Positions 47,954-57,264 of a stretch of DNA of 64,000 nt are shown one piece after another. The notes under the pieces were generated by a model. It saw only the letters and a program-made list of their open reading frames with translations, was not told the DNA's origin and made no database searches. A program made the position numbers and the translations under genes. How positions within the stretch are numbered: position 1 is the first letter of the stretch; each line of letters starts with the position of its first letter. This stretch comes from Eutreptiella sp. 'Long Island Sound 2002' (Eukaryota; Euglenozoa; Euglenophyceae; Eutreptiales; Eutreptiaceae), in assembly GCA_964036045.1 (NCBI GenBank), contig OZ038399.1, positions 21,716,170-21,780,169 on the forward strand, written 5' to 3'.

Positions 47954-49449
47954 ATCTTCGGGGTAGGGTCAAGAGTAACGGGCGCGAGGAGTTTTTTATG
48001 GGTCGCCTGATATGTGAGGGTGCGCACCGAAACCAAATGGTTAGGCACCCTTTCATCCTCCGACTCTTCCTCCGAGGTCATGCCCGGCTCGCCATCCGTG
48101 TTGGGGTTAGAGACGGCCGGTGCCAAAACGGAGGCCACATGACATTTAGTGGCCGCCAAATTTTCCTCCGCAATACCACCGTCCACGTATAGCGCCACCC
48201 TGGACCCACCCCGTTGAGGAAGGGGCGTGAGGTGGTCATTCTGATAGAGACAGGATTTAGTCTCTGGCCCGGGAAGGTGGTACCCTTGCAAAGTAATTTC
48301 CATAAGGGGTTTCCACCACTCCCTATGTGTCCACTTCGGCCCTACGACGATGGCTCGTAGTTTTTCTTGCCGAATTTTCCGAACACAATCGGAAAACCGT
48401 TGATAGGGAGGGCACATCCAATACAATTTGGAGGGGTCCGCGGGAGTGGAAAAGAAATCTTCAAGCGGCGAAACCCAACGGGTAGCCTGGGCCATACCCG
48501 GGACCCTATTGAAGGCGTCCACGTCGGGGTTTTTGCCAAATTGTTTTTTGACACGTGCGGCCCAATATGGCGTGAGGCCATAGTCAGACTGGGTCCACAT
48601 GGACCCATCACGCCGCGTAGGTAGAACATCACGGGCAAGGGCTTCGGGAGCAAATTCAACGAGCTCCAAAGCACAAGCCCGGTCCTGTACGGGGGCCACG
48701 GAGGAAGCGGTCAAGGCATAGGATATGTGTTTCTCGGCCTCAACACGGTTAGGCGGTTCGCCACCAGGGGGCGTAACCACAATGGCCGGGGCAGGGTGCG
48801 TAGGAGTGACCGCCCCAATGACTGGAACGGTTAGGCCCCACACGGACTGACGTGACACCTTACCATGAATGGGTTTCACCAAAAATGGTTTGCCGGTTCG
48901 TGGAGCCTCACGGAAGTCCTCAATCCAAAAACGGGGGTGCACTGGATGGTGAGAGTACAAACAATTGAAACGGGCAAAATGGCTCACACAATGTTCGTAA
49001 CCCCATGGGTGCCCCAAAACCATATCCCAAGGTAAATTCGGAACAAGGTACGGGGACACGCCATACTGGGCAACACGAGGAAGTGAAACACTACCATCCA
49101 CAACCCCCGTAAATTGAATTTTGACGTCTATTTGCTCGTCCCCCCCCGGCAAAGGCGTCTCATTATCGGCTTGGAGTAGGCGCCTCCGTTGGGGGGATTC
49201 ATATTTTTCGGAGAGTTGGTCTCCAAAAACATTGGGGTTGGCCAAAGCGACCGCTTGGCACCCAAAATCCACCAAAACACGGAGGGCCTTGCGTTCTCCA
49301 TTGGGCAAAACAACCTGAACGGAAAGTTCGGTTTGAATCTCACTAGTCACTATATGCCCCTTCATGACTCTCGATGGAACGAGAGCCACGGTAGTGTCAC
49401 AGGGGTGCCCGAGGTTTTCTTCTTTCGAAGGGGGCGCCTCTGGGCACTC
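47767..49449 (-). CDS. Protease plus adenine-methyltransferase-like domain ORF
   Basis: In the same frame as gag and open from the gag UAG onward (about 560 codons). Residues here are numbered from the GTG at 49389. The N-terminal part is retropepsin-like: VLVDFGCQAVAL at residues 38-49 where DSG or DTG is expected, and later LPWDMVLGHPW, the family's hhLG-pWL. Residues about 275-400 resemble the Dam-like methyltransferase-type domain known from DIRS and some other retroelements: DVDAFNRV, RWVSP, LYWMCPPYQRF and IVVGPKWTHREWW. The NPPY/DPPY catalytic motif is CPPY. The ORF overlaps the next by 187 bases in the -1 frame. The DFG and CPPY substitutions leave both activities uncertain. Confidence 0.8.
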   Translation of the reverse strand, partial: ECPEAPPSKEENLGHPCDTTVALVPSRVMKGHIVTSEIQTELSVQVVLPNGERKALRVLVDFGCQAVALANPNVFGDQLSEKYESPQRRRLLQADNETPLPGGDEQIDVKIQFTGVVDGSVSLPRVAQYGVSPYLVPNLPWDMVLGHPWGYEHCVSHFARFNCLYSHHPVHPRFWIEDFREAPRTGKPFLVKPIHGKVSRQSVWGLTVPVIGAVTPTHPAPAIVVTPPGGEPPNRVEAEKHISYALTASSVAPVQDRACALELVEFAPEALARDVLPTRRDGSMWTQSDYGLTPYWAARVKKQFGKNPDVDAFNRVPGMAQATRWVSPLEDFFSTPADPSKLYWMCPPYQRFSDCVRKIRQEKLRAIVVGPKWTHREWWKPLMEITLQGYHLPGPETKSCLYQNDHLTPLPQRGGSRVALYVDGGIAEENLAATKCHVASVLAPAVSNPNTDGEPGMTSEEESEDERVPNHLVSVRTLTYQATHKKLLAPVTLDPTPKIWRHKNACVHALRKLNESYWVGGPLPLSVTENVKAPHDCWRLLVWVALSPPKSLLCLRRWSS

Positions 49450-52400
49450 CTACCAACGTCCGCGCCCGTTCGGCGCTCCCTTGCCTCCTTTATCGCCCTT
49501 GCCGCCGCCACCCTTATAACCACCACCACCCTTATCACCACCGCCACCCTTATCGCCACCCTTAGGCTTACCACCTTTAGACTTACCCGCGATGTTCCAA
49601 TGAGTGTCATTGCACGGAGAATTAGGCTTACACGTCCAAAGGGTGGTATTGGTGGCACCCCAATCAATCCAAGACATGTCCATCTCCGTTTGTTTACGTG
49701 TTTTCCAATGTTTGGAACACGGAACCCAAAAGGTAGGTGGCGGTTTAGCCCCGGGGTCGACGGGTTTCTTCGCCGGAGGTTTAGAGTGACCCACGGCGTT
49801 GACGGAGGTGTCAGCGGGTTCGGAGGTGTCAGGGTCCGCCGTAGCCTCCGCATTAACCGCATTCACCGCGGTTTTATTGTGAGAAGGGCGATGAGTGTAC
49901 GTCACCGTCGTCTTGTCTCCTTTATTGAGGCGTTCGAGAGCTTCCCTCTCCGACACGCTTTTCTGGGCAAGGGCGTAGATTTCCGCAGACTTCAAACGAG
50001 GCCTACGTTGCTCCACTTTCATAGTGTAGCCGCGTGTGTGAGGTGTGTTGTTGAGTTTCAAGATCCACTCCTGGAGAGCCGGGTCTTTGCAGTCAACTAT
50101 CACCCCCGGCCCCGAATAGGAAACAATCTCAGGAACCGTAGTGCAAGCTTGAGCGCTATATTTCCTGAGTTCCTTTTCGAATGGGGCGCGACCCAGCGAA
50201 GGGTCAAGGCCACTAAAATCCACCACATAGCTGTCTGGGCTATTCTTAGCCTCTTGCTTGACGACCTTCTCCTTGATCCACGGGAGCTTGCTTAGGAGCT
50301 GCTCCCGGATCACGTGGGGACGAGTCTCATTGCTCAGAGGCAACAAACGTTGCCAACGAGCATAGAAATCTTCAAGGTCGATGAGGGTCACTTGCCCTTT
50401 GACCACCCTGGGGGTGAGGGCTCGCCACCTTTCATCAGCCCTTGAGGGGTCATACTCGTGGAAACGTTGTTCCAAAAAGTCCCACAACTCTTTGAGGGTG
50501 GGGGCCGTGCGTGTGTGGTGGGTGGCTTCGGCAACCCGGGCGTTGATGATCGCCTTTAGCCATGGGGGCAAGGTACTCAAAATCATTTTTGCCTCGTTGG
50601 CCTTTCGGTACATGGGATCACACCCCCCCAACCATTGTTGAAGCTTCTCCACCCACTCGTCGTAGCACTCTAGCTGCCCATTAAATTGCCGTTTAGGCAT
50701 ATCACTATCCTCCACCGCTTTGGTGTAACTATTTTGCACCATAGGCATTTGGTACGGGTGGTAAGCAGGGGAAGCCATGGTTGGGGGTGCACCTCCACTT
50801 GCACTTGGTGCAACCTTCACTGGAGAGACTGTACACGTATCCGTAGGATGAGAGGGCGTGTACGAAGGTTTCCCAGGGGAAGTGAAAACATTTTTCGTAA
50901 GGGGATTAATGTTCCCCAACGAAGAGGTGTTCTCCTCTTCATTGGCCCACGGGGCCGTAGGCTCCGTGGGGTGTTCTTCGCCCTTAGGCGTCGCCCTCCA
51001 CTCGGGAACAGCACGTTCCTTCTGCTTTTCGGCGATTCCCCTCCACGATGTAGGTTCTTGGGGGTGGGGGTGTTCGTGGTGTTCTTCCCCCCCCCTCGGC
51101 CACCCCGAATCCGGACAAGCGTTCGGATGGTAGATGCAATCGTGGGATGGGTGGACGGAGAAAGGAAGGACACACCCACCACCGGATGAACCGGATGGCG
51201 CGCCCATGGGCGCCGTAGGCGCCGCCGGTGTAGGATCAGGAACGGGCGGAGGCGCCGATGGCGGGGGTAGGACCACCGTAACGGGTTCCGCAGGCGTGGA
51301 GTACCAGTGCTCCCACGCATCGATCCTAGATGCAACGGCGGCGTAACGTGCAGCGAGCGACTCCACTGCGCTAAAGCACTTAGCCGTGTTGCCGTTGGAC
51401 ATCTTAAGATGATCTGCCACGCTAGCCTCCACCACCTTAGAATCCCGGCGGTAGCCCTGAACCGCCGCGTCAAATTTAGCCAATGTAGACAAGATTTGGG
51501 TCATCCGGTCCCCGTAGGACTGACTAATGCCCACGGTAGAGGCTACTGCCTGAGAAAGTTCCTGATGGGATCGCTGCAACTCTAGATTCTGAGTTCGCAG
51601 GTCCTTCACCTGTGCCATCAGAGATTGGATGCACGTTTCGTAGTGCACCACACACCGGGGACAGCCACAGGTGTGCTGTAGGTCTTCCTCTGCCCGTGTA
51701 GGAGTGGGGCCCCCAGAATGTCGAAAGGATGGACCCCCCCCTCCACGAGGAGGAGATGACCCACCACGCCCCCCCCCAGCAGCCCCCCCTGCCACGGAGG
51801 GACCAGAGGGCCCCCCCGCAGGGCGAGACGGGGGTGTGGGGCGCGCAGCAACAGGCGCTGGCGCCCCCCCACTAGAGGGATGTCCCCCCCCCGAACCCCC
51901 ACCACTGGATGGCCGAACCAGGTGCGGGATTCCTTGCACGTGCTCGATGTAAGCCACCTGGCGGTGGCGGGGTGACGGCGGAGGGGGAACATGACCAACA
52001 GTATTCGGCCGCGGCGGTGGGGGTGGGGAATCGTCCACCACAATATACCGTGGTGACTCATGAACCACCATAGGTGATCGAGTTCTCGGATGGGAAGCAA
52101 AAACAGGCTCCGATCCCGTTGCAATCTCTGGATCCCCCCCCCAATTGGGCAGTTGGGGGTCCTCCGTAGGAGATGTATTTGTGGGGGGAGAGACCAAGTT
52201 TATTGGGAGGGTTGCTGAACCTCCCTCCACCGGATTCCCTCCCCCCCAGCACAGATTGTTGACCTTCGGCATTGCCGGAGAATCATCCACTAGGGATGGA
52301 CGATATTTCGTGCCACTCATAGGCACTGGAGATGTAGTACCGGCCCGGTCCTCCGTAGGCTCCGGAGATTCCACGACAAGACACGGGCGGTTTTTGACGC

Positions 52401-53238
52401 CGCTCATAGGCACCGGGGACTCTTCCACAGCAATGAACCGAGGGGCCGGAGAGTCCTCCACCGTGATGTAGTGGGGGGCCGGGGATTCTTCCACAAGCAT
52501 GGGGCGATCCCTGGTCCCTGACATAGGTTCAGGAGGTGCAGGCGACGAGGCAACGGAAATAGGGGAATGATGGAGTTCATGACGTTCCAACACTCCAATC
52601 TCCTCCTCCTCATCGTCGTTCCACTGCTCCACCGCCAGGGGGAACCACTGGTCACACTCATCCTCCTCGATTTGCGTGGGGGATTCCTCGATGATCGTAG
52701 AATTTAGCCTGGATCCGCTCGGGGGATTGGGATACGCTCCCAAGGCAGGAGATTCCTCCACCAGGGAGGGAAACCGCCGCGATCCACTCATTGGAGTGGG
52801 CGACGATTCCACCACAGTGGGGTTCTGCCTAGTCCCCGACAGGGCTTGCTGGATCAGGGCCACGGCCTCTCGAGCCGGACCCAGATGGCCATGGGGATCA
52901 GGCGTGAGCGCGAGGACTCGACGGTTCTCAGCGTCGAGTTGGTCAACAATGGGGCTGATGGGCCCTGCCGCAAACAGGTTTTTTCTGACCTGAGGCTCTG
53001 GCAACCCCCCTAGCGACGGAGGAGTGCCAGAGTCGACCACGATAGGCCCCATTGGCGAAGCCATCGTACCCCAGTCGGCAGCGCGTGAGGGCGCAGCGTT
53101 CGTACGCTCGATCACCCCAGTAGATTGGTCGATTACTGCCCGATTCTCGGCGCTAGTAACGGTTCCCGAGCCCATAATAGGCGATTGTGGTCCTCTTATC
53201 GCTCCCTGAGGGTGGCCGTCTATTTCCCCCCCAACCAT
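49450..53238 (-). CDS. gag: Gag polyprotein of the LTR element (1262 aa)
   Basis: Structural protein that would package the element RNA. It is long for a gypsy Gag. The N-terminal third (residues about 140-430) is Pro/Ser-rich with ten degenerate copies of hydrophobic-hydrophobic-acidic-acidic-SP (LVEESP, ITVEDSP, IAVEESP, IVVDDSP), several preceded by MSG-x-x-x-RP. A cysteine cluster (CGCPRC) and a likely coiled coil (SLMAQVKDLRTQNLELQ) follow. The Gag core lies in the last third (DEWVEKLQQWLGG, LKELWDFLEQRFHEYDP, DLEDFYARWQRLLPL). There is no canonical CCHC knuckle; instead there are a Cys/His segment (CSKHWKT..., CKPNSPC) and a Gly/Lys tail suited to RNA binding. It ends at a UAG with the protease frame open behind it. 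Confidence 0.9.
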   Translation of the reverse strand: MVGGEIDGHPQGAIRGPQSPIMGSGTVTSAENRAVIDQSTGVIERTNAAPSRAADWGTMASPMGPIVVDSGTPPSLGGLPEPQVRKNLFAAGPISPIVDQLDAENRRVLALTPDPHGHLGPAREAVALIQQALSGTRQNPTVVESSPTPMSGSRRFPSLVEESPALGAYPNPPSGSRLNSTIIEESPTQIEEDECDQWFPLAVEQWNDDEEEEIGVLERHELHHSPISVASSPAPPEPMSGTRDRPMLVEESPAPHYITVEDSPAPRFIAVEESPVPMSGVKNRPCLVVESPEPTEDRAGTTSPVPMSGTKYRPSLVDDSPAMPKVNNLCWGGGNPVEGGSATLPINLVSPPTNTSPTEDPQLPNWGGDPEIATGSEPVFASHPRTRSPMVVHESPRYIVVDDSPPPPPRPNTVGHVPPPPSPRHRQVAYIEHVQGIPHLVRPSSGGGSGGGHPSSGGAPAPVAARPTPPSRPAGGPSGPSVAGGAAGGGRGGSSPPRGGGGPSFRHSGGPTPTRAEEDLQHTCGCPRCVVHYETCIQSLMAQVKDLRTQNLELQRSHQELSQAVASTVGISQSYGDRMTQILSTLAKFDAAVQGYRRDSKVVEASVADHLKMSNGNTAKCFSAVESLAARYAAVASRIDAWEHWYSTPAEPVTVVLPPPSAPPPVPDPTPAAPTAPMGAPSGSSGGGCVLPFSVHPSHDCIYHPNACPDSGWPRGGEEHHEHPHPQEPTSWRGIAEKQKERAVPEWRATPKGEEHPTEPTAPWANEEENTSSLGNINPLTKNVFTSPGKPSYTPSHPTDTCTVSPVKVAPSASGGAPPTMASPAYHPYQMPMVQNSYTKAVEDSDMPKRQFNGQLECYDEWVEKLQQWLGGCDPMYRKANEAKMILSTLPPWLKAIINARVAEATHHTRTAPTLKELWDFLEQRFHEYDPSRADERWRALTPRVVKGQVTLIDLEDFYARWQRLLPLSNETRPHVIREQLLSKLPWIKEKVVKQEAKNSPDSYVVDFSGLDPSLGRAPFEKELRKYSAQACTTVPEIVSYSGPGVIVDCKDPALQEWILKLNNTPHTRGYTMKVEQRRPRLKSAEIYALAQKSVSEREALERLNKGDKTTVTYTHRPSHNKTAVNAVNAEATADPDTSEPADTSVNAVGHSKPPAKKPVDPGAKPPPTFWVPCSKHWKTRKQTEMDMSWIDWGATNTTLWTCKPNSPCNDTHWNIAGKSKGGKPKGGDKGGGGDKGGGGYKGGGGKGDKGGKGAPNGRGRW

Positions 53239-53514
53239 CCCAGGTACACCAGCTGGATTTCGAGGATGGGGGGCCCGATGGGAACATTCGGGGATTTCGG
53301 AAACTTAGGATTCGTAGCCACTTGGGGCTTGGCCCGTTTTTGCGGCCCCTGCCCGGTCGATGGGGTCAGGGCCGAGGAGGTCCTGAGAGTGGGGACCTGG
53401 ACACCCTCAGCTATCCCTCCCGGGGAAGAGATTTTAACTTGAATTTGGTCCACGATGTCTTGGACCGATCGCTTTCCGCGATGCCAAACGCCCAACAGAG
53501 ACGAAAAATTTTCG

Positions 53515-53526
53515 CCTCTGCTACCA
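53515..53526 (-). promoter_or_regulatory. Primer-binding site for initiator tRNA-Met
   Basis: The + strand CCTCTGCTACCA lies directly against the 5' LTR. On the element strand this is TGGTAGCAGAGG, complementary to the last 12 bases of the animal-type initiator tRNA-Met including CCA. Its adjacency to the LTR fixes the LTR end and the element's orientation. Confidence 0.9.
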
Positions 53527-53870
53527 TGAAACCAGACCGGGTGGTCAGGAGCAGAGGTCGCAGTGGCATGGGCAGCAACATTGCTTGGCACAGAAGACAT
53601 AACGATAGTGTTGACTGAATAGTATCCTGCAAACAGATATGGTACACATAGCCAATGAAATACCTGATATGCACATATGAGAAATCCACCCTATCATCCA
53701 CTAATTGATATAACTACTAAACATCCAAGATTGCCTTATCTATCCCACATCCTATGTTCCTAACAAGGAAATGGAATATGATATACCCTATCCCACATAT
53801 ATCCCATATATAGGGCCAAATAATGCTCCCTTAGGGGTAAAATGCCAGGGTAGGGTTGTGACCTGCTTCA
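53527..53870 (-). repeat. 5' LTR of the Ty3/gypsy element
   Basis: 344 bp, TGAA...TTCA ends on the + strand. A TATA-like segment (CCCATATATAGGG on the + strand, near 53804-53816) may hold the promoter. Identical to the 3' LTR apart from the sixth base. Confidence 0.96.
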
Positions 53871-53959
53871 GAGTGGTCGAATAGGTAGAACATAAAAAAA
53901 CAAATTATCACAGTGGGTTGGGGGGTGCATGACACACACACTCATAGCAACCAACACAC

Positions 53960-56584
53960 TTGACGCATGGATACGCATATGCCCCCCCCCCCCCCAGCCC
54001 AACGGGATCCACTGAAGAAGATTGTGTGGCCTATCTGAAGTCGTTAGGAGTGGAACAGCGGCTGCGCAAGGCAGGTCGACTTCTTTTCAAGCAACTATCC
54101 TTGGACATAGTTCATGAAGGCCTTAAGAGGCTGAACAGCAAAAGTTCTCCTGGATTGGATGGTTTCTCGGCGAAATTCTTCAAAAGGTTCTCGGGCATCT
54201 TTGAACCGCAAATGTATGACTCAATGAAGCGCTTCCTTGAAGATGGCAAAATGCCAGAAACATGGACCTCGGGAGTGGTGACAATGATCCCCAAGACAAA
54301 GGCGATGCAGACACCAGACTCACTCCGACCGATCGCACTGCAAACAACAAGGCAGAAGTGGCTCACCAACATCCTCCTGATCCAGTTGGAGGATGTACTC
54401 CTCCACTGTATCCCGTCACAGCAAACAGGCTTTCTTCGACACAGAAGCATACTCCAGCATGTCTATGGGTCACGGGCACTCTGGGATGGCTTAAGTGAAG
54501 GAGCGGCGTTATCAGTGGACTTCAGAAATGCTTTCCCCACGATGTCTCACGAGACGGTGTCGGCAGCTCTGGGTCTGATGTGCATACCATTCTTGTATAT
54601 CCGTCTGATTCTACACCTCTTGCGTGCACCGTATCTATACTCCGTTGGAAAAGGATACGTCCCAGGTGTTTACCATTATCCGAGGGCCGGCACACGCCAG
54701 GGGGATCCACTCTCCCCGGCGCTGTTCTCCTTGGTGGCATCCTTCGTAATTTTCCCACTACAAGACCTGGGTCCAGCACTGACTGTCATGATGTATGCAG
54801 ATGACCTCATCATTTTCTTTGATGGAAGAGCCAACCCACAGCTGTTGAAAAGGGTATGGGAAGTGGTTTCACGTTTTGGACAATTTTCGGGGTTGAAGAT
54901 AAACCTGAACAAAACGGCAGCGATAGTTCGCAACTGTGGGGGAATGGAGTGGGCGAGATGCTTTCGGGACATTGGAGTGGACGTCAAAAACTTCGTCAAG
55001 TATCTGGGTGTGCGCTTGGGGAATATTCGGCACCAACAAGACGACCAAGGATGGGGGCTGACGATAGAGCAGGCCTTCGCACCAGCACTGCAAGAGGCCT
55101 TTCGTCGCGCTAGGGTGGTATCCACGCTGCAACTGTCCATGAACGAACGTGCATTCATGCTGACATCATGGATTCTACCGGTAGTGGCATGGGTATCCAA
55201 GGCATATTACGCCCCAGTCTCGGTGATCAGACAACTGAAGTTGGTGTATCATGTGTCTATGGGTACCAACAGCTGGGGAATCACTCTACCAATCCTATCA
55301 AGACCAAGAACGCAAGGGGGACTGGCACTACCAGAACCAGAACTGTTTCTTATGCACCAGGCAGCGGCTCCGTTCGTCAGCCTGTTGGGAGAGCCTCACA
55401 AATTCCCTGACAAGGCAGTGGAGACCTTCTATGCATGGGCAACAGCCATAGGGTTCACACCATCCAAGGACAACCTTCCATATATTCAACTGGGCATGGT
55501 CCGAACGGCAGATCTCACATTTTTGGGATGGTCAGCGAAGGCACACTCCAACATTCAGCGAGTGGCCCCGCAGGTGGCCCCCCCGACAAACCGGGACCGC
55601 CTGCCGTTGTGGCACTCGGTGTATTTCCGAAATGAGTTCCGCTGCTCCTACTACAACACGAAATTGATCCGGCAGGGGGTGCTGACGTGGGGTCAATTCC
55701 AAGCATTGGAGGACGCAAGACTGTTCAATGCACTGCCTCGGACATGGAAAGGGGTCTACAATCATGGCGGACGACTCCTCAACAAAGTCCCGTCAAAAGG
55801 GGGGTATGATACCCCTGCAGTCCACACCCAAAACTGGACCAGGGCATGGCTGCTCCAGTTTTACGCCTCTCAGCGAGGGGTCCGCGACCCGCAAACGCCG
55901 GAGGTATGGGAACAGTTTGCACAGGCACAGCTACCGCCGAGGGCTCAAGACTTTGCGCGCAAGGCATTGTGGCACAAACTGACCGTACATGCAAGAGTCT
56001 ACAAGAGGTCAGGCACCGACAAGTGCCCGTCGTGCTCACAAAAGGAGACGGTTAAACATGCGATGGTCGAATGCCCCATGTTCAAAGCGGCAGCGGCGGT
56101 GATACAGCATTACTATGGCCAGGTGACAACTGAAAACGGGACATCCACAGTTCGAGATATGATGGAGTCCGACGACCAAGAATGGCTGCTGAAGACGAAC
56201 CAAGGCTGGGCGATGTGGTCAGCAAGAAGTGCCCATTGGCGATATCGATGCGAAGTCAAGGCAGGAGCGTCGCCAGTGTTCACGTCATACCTTACAACAT
56301 GGCTCAGGGAGCTATGTGAGTGGGTGGGATTCTACACAGGGGAGCGCGGGGAACAATGGAAAGGTTTTCAAAAGTCACTAGAGCAACTTCGAGACACCGG
56401 GGTGCAGCCGCGACAAGAGGAAGTGCAAGTACATGGGGGACTGCATGTGTGGTGGCAAACACACACGGAGTGCTTCACCCAAGAAAAATCAGCCGACAAC
56501 CTAGTTGGCAAAGGGCAACAGAACCACGTCCGAAGCGCCCGAGGCAGGCAGGCCCGGGAGTGCTACAAGGAGTGCAAGATCTGA
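53960..56584 (+). CDS. Non-LTR (LINE-type) retrotransposon reverse transcriptase ORF (874 aa)
   Basis: RT of a non-LTR element. Residues about 50-70 carry SPGLDGFSAKFFKRF. Then come LRPIALQTTRQKW, motif A ALSVDFRNAFP (D187), GTRQGDPLSPALFSLV and catalytic MYADDLIIF (Y279-ADD), then FSGLKINLNKT. Near the C-terminus CPSCSQKETVKHAMVECP is the zinc-binding-like motif typical after LINE RTs. The first Met lies just before a C run and no endonuclease domain precedes it, so the element is 5'-incomplete or its first ORF is lost. It starts 90 bases beyond the LTR element. The RT core is intact, but the downstream RNase H is broken. Confidence 0.93.
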   Translation: MTHGYAYAPPPPSPTGSTEEDCVAYLKSLGVEQRLRKAGRLLFKQLSLDIVHEGLKRLNSKSSPGLDGFSAKFFKRFSGIFEPQMYDSMKRFLEDGKMPETWTSGVVTMIPKTKAMQTPDSLRPIALQTTRQKWLTNILLIQLEDVLLHCIPSQQTGFLRHRSILQHVYGSRALWDGLSEGAALSVDFRNAFPTMSHETVSAALGLMCIPFLYIRLILHLLRAPYLYSVGKGYVPGVYHYPRAGTRQGDPLSPALFSLVASFVIFPLQDLGPALTVMMYADDLIIFFDGRANPQLLKRVWEVVSRFGQFSGLKINLNKTAAIVRNCGGMEWARCFRDIGVDVKNFVKYLGVRLGNIRHQQDDQGWGLTIEQAFAPALQEAFRRARVVSTLQLSMNERAFMLTSWILPVVAWVSKAYYAPVSVIRQLKLVYHVSMGTNSWGITLPILSRPRTQGGLALPEPELFLMHQAAAPFVSLLGEPHKFPDKAVETFYAWATAIGFTPSKDNLPYIQLGMVRTADLTFLGWSAKAHSNIQRVAPQVAPPTNRDRLPLWHSVYFRNEFRCSYYNTKLIRQGVLTWGQFQALEDARLFNALPRTWKGVYNHGGRLLNKVPSKGGYDTPAVHTQNWTRAWLLQFYASQRGVRDPQTPEVWEQFAQAQLPPRAQDFARKALWHKLTVHARVYKRSGTDKCPSCSQKETVKHAMVECPMFKAAAAVIQHYYGQVTTENGTSTVRDMMESDDQEWLLKTNQGWAMWSARSAHWRYRCEVKAGASPVFTSYLTTWLRELCEWVGFYTGERGEQWKGFQKSLEQLRDTGVQPRQEEVQVHGGLHVWWQTHTECFTQEKSADNLVGKGQQNHVRSARGRQARECYKECKI

Positions 56585-57264
56585 TTGCAGACCTGGTGGA
56601 GAAGGGCTACAGGATAGTGTACACTGATGGGTCGTCGAAGAGACTGAGCCACAAGGACATGCGCAGGGCTGGGGGATTTGGCGTGTTCGCGGCGGAAGAC
56701 GACCAAGGACCAGAGGTTCGCTTCTGTGGCTACGTACCAACACATCACAGGCAAACAAACAACGGGGCAGAGCTTTGGGCAGCCGTGGAAGCCTTACAGG
56801 GATTCTAGGTGCCCAAACTGGCAATTCTCAACGACTCGCAGTACCTGCAGTTGGGAGCGACTGGCAGGGCCCAACACTGGAAGTCAAAGGGATGGACAAC
56901 CTCATCTGGAAAACTGCAAGTCCACGTCCCAGTCTGGGAAATCCTGCTCCGGAAAATGGCGACGCCGGGACGAGAAGTCAGGTGGGAACATGTCCCAGCA
57001 CATGTCAACGTGCAGGGAAATGAAATGGCGAATGGATTGGCCATGGAGGGCATGTGTTCCAGCCCACTATGGTCACAGCATGCTGCACCAACGTCATCAT
57101 CGGGGTCAGACTCTACGGTAGGTTTGAGGGGAGGGTCGGGGTCAGAGTCAGAGGGCACAAGGGCACTCTGGTCTTCCTTGGGTATGGTACCCATGGACAG
57201 TGATGAACTGACAGGGGAAGCATCCGGGGAGCCAGCGCCACGTGAGATGGGACCGTACTCCTGA
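56585..57264 (+). pseudogene. RNase H domain of the LINE, broken by frameshift and stop
   Basis: Shifted relative to the RT ORF: the matching frame opens upstream (about 56500) and reads IVYTDGSSKR, NNGAELWAAVEAL, then a TAG at 56806-56808, then LAILNDSQYLQLG and WEHVPAHVNVQGNEMANGLA. These are the RNase H1 catalytic blocks D, E, D and the final His/Asp block, where the last Asp is Asn (GNEMAN instead of GNE-AD). Frameshift, stop and Asn together argue that the domain is dead in this copy. Confidence 0.85.

Larger units (their letters stand above)
38987..53870 (-). mobile_element. Full-length Ty3/gypsy chromodomain LTR retrotransposon (14.9 kb)
   Basis: Bounded by two 344 bp LTRs that differ at one position seen (T/C at the sixth base), each starting TGAA and ending TTCA. 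The host bases flanking the element on both sides are GAGT (38983-38986 and 53871-53874), a 4 bp target-site duplication. Transcribed leftward: 5' LTR, primer site, gag, UAG, protease plus methyltransferase-like ORF, RT-RNase H-integrase, frameshift, integrase end with chromodomain, then a 5.1 kb 3' region that includes an opposite-strand RT-like gene, a G-run polypurine tract and the 3' LTR. Near-identical LTRs imply recent insertion. The integrase frameshift makes this copy probably non-autonomous. Confidence 0.96.

Noticed and set aside
53983-54002. C run plus AG before the LINE RT as a splice acceptor
   Set aside because: The frame is open on both sides and there is no sign of an upstream exon. 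C runs followed by AG are common in this sequence.
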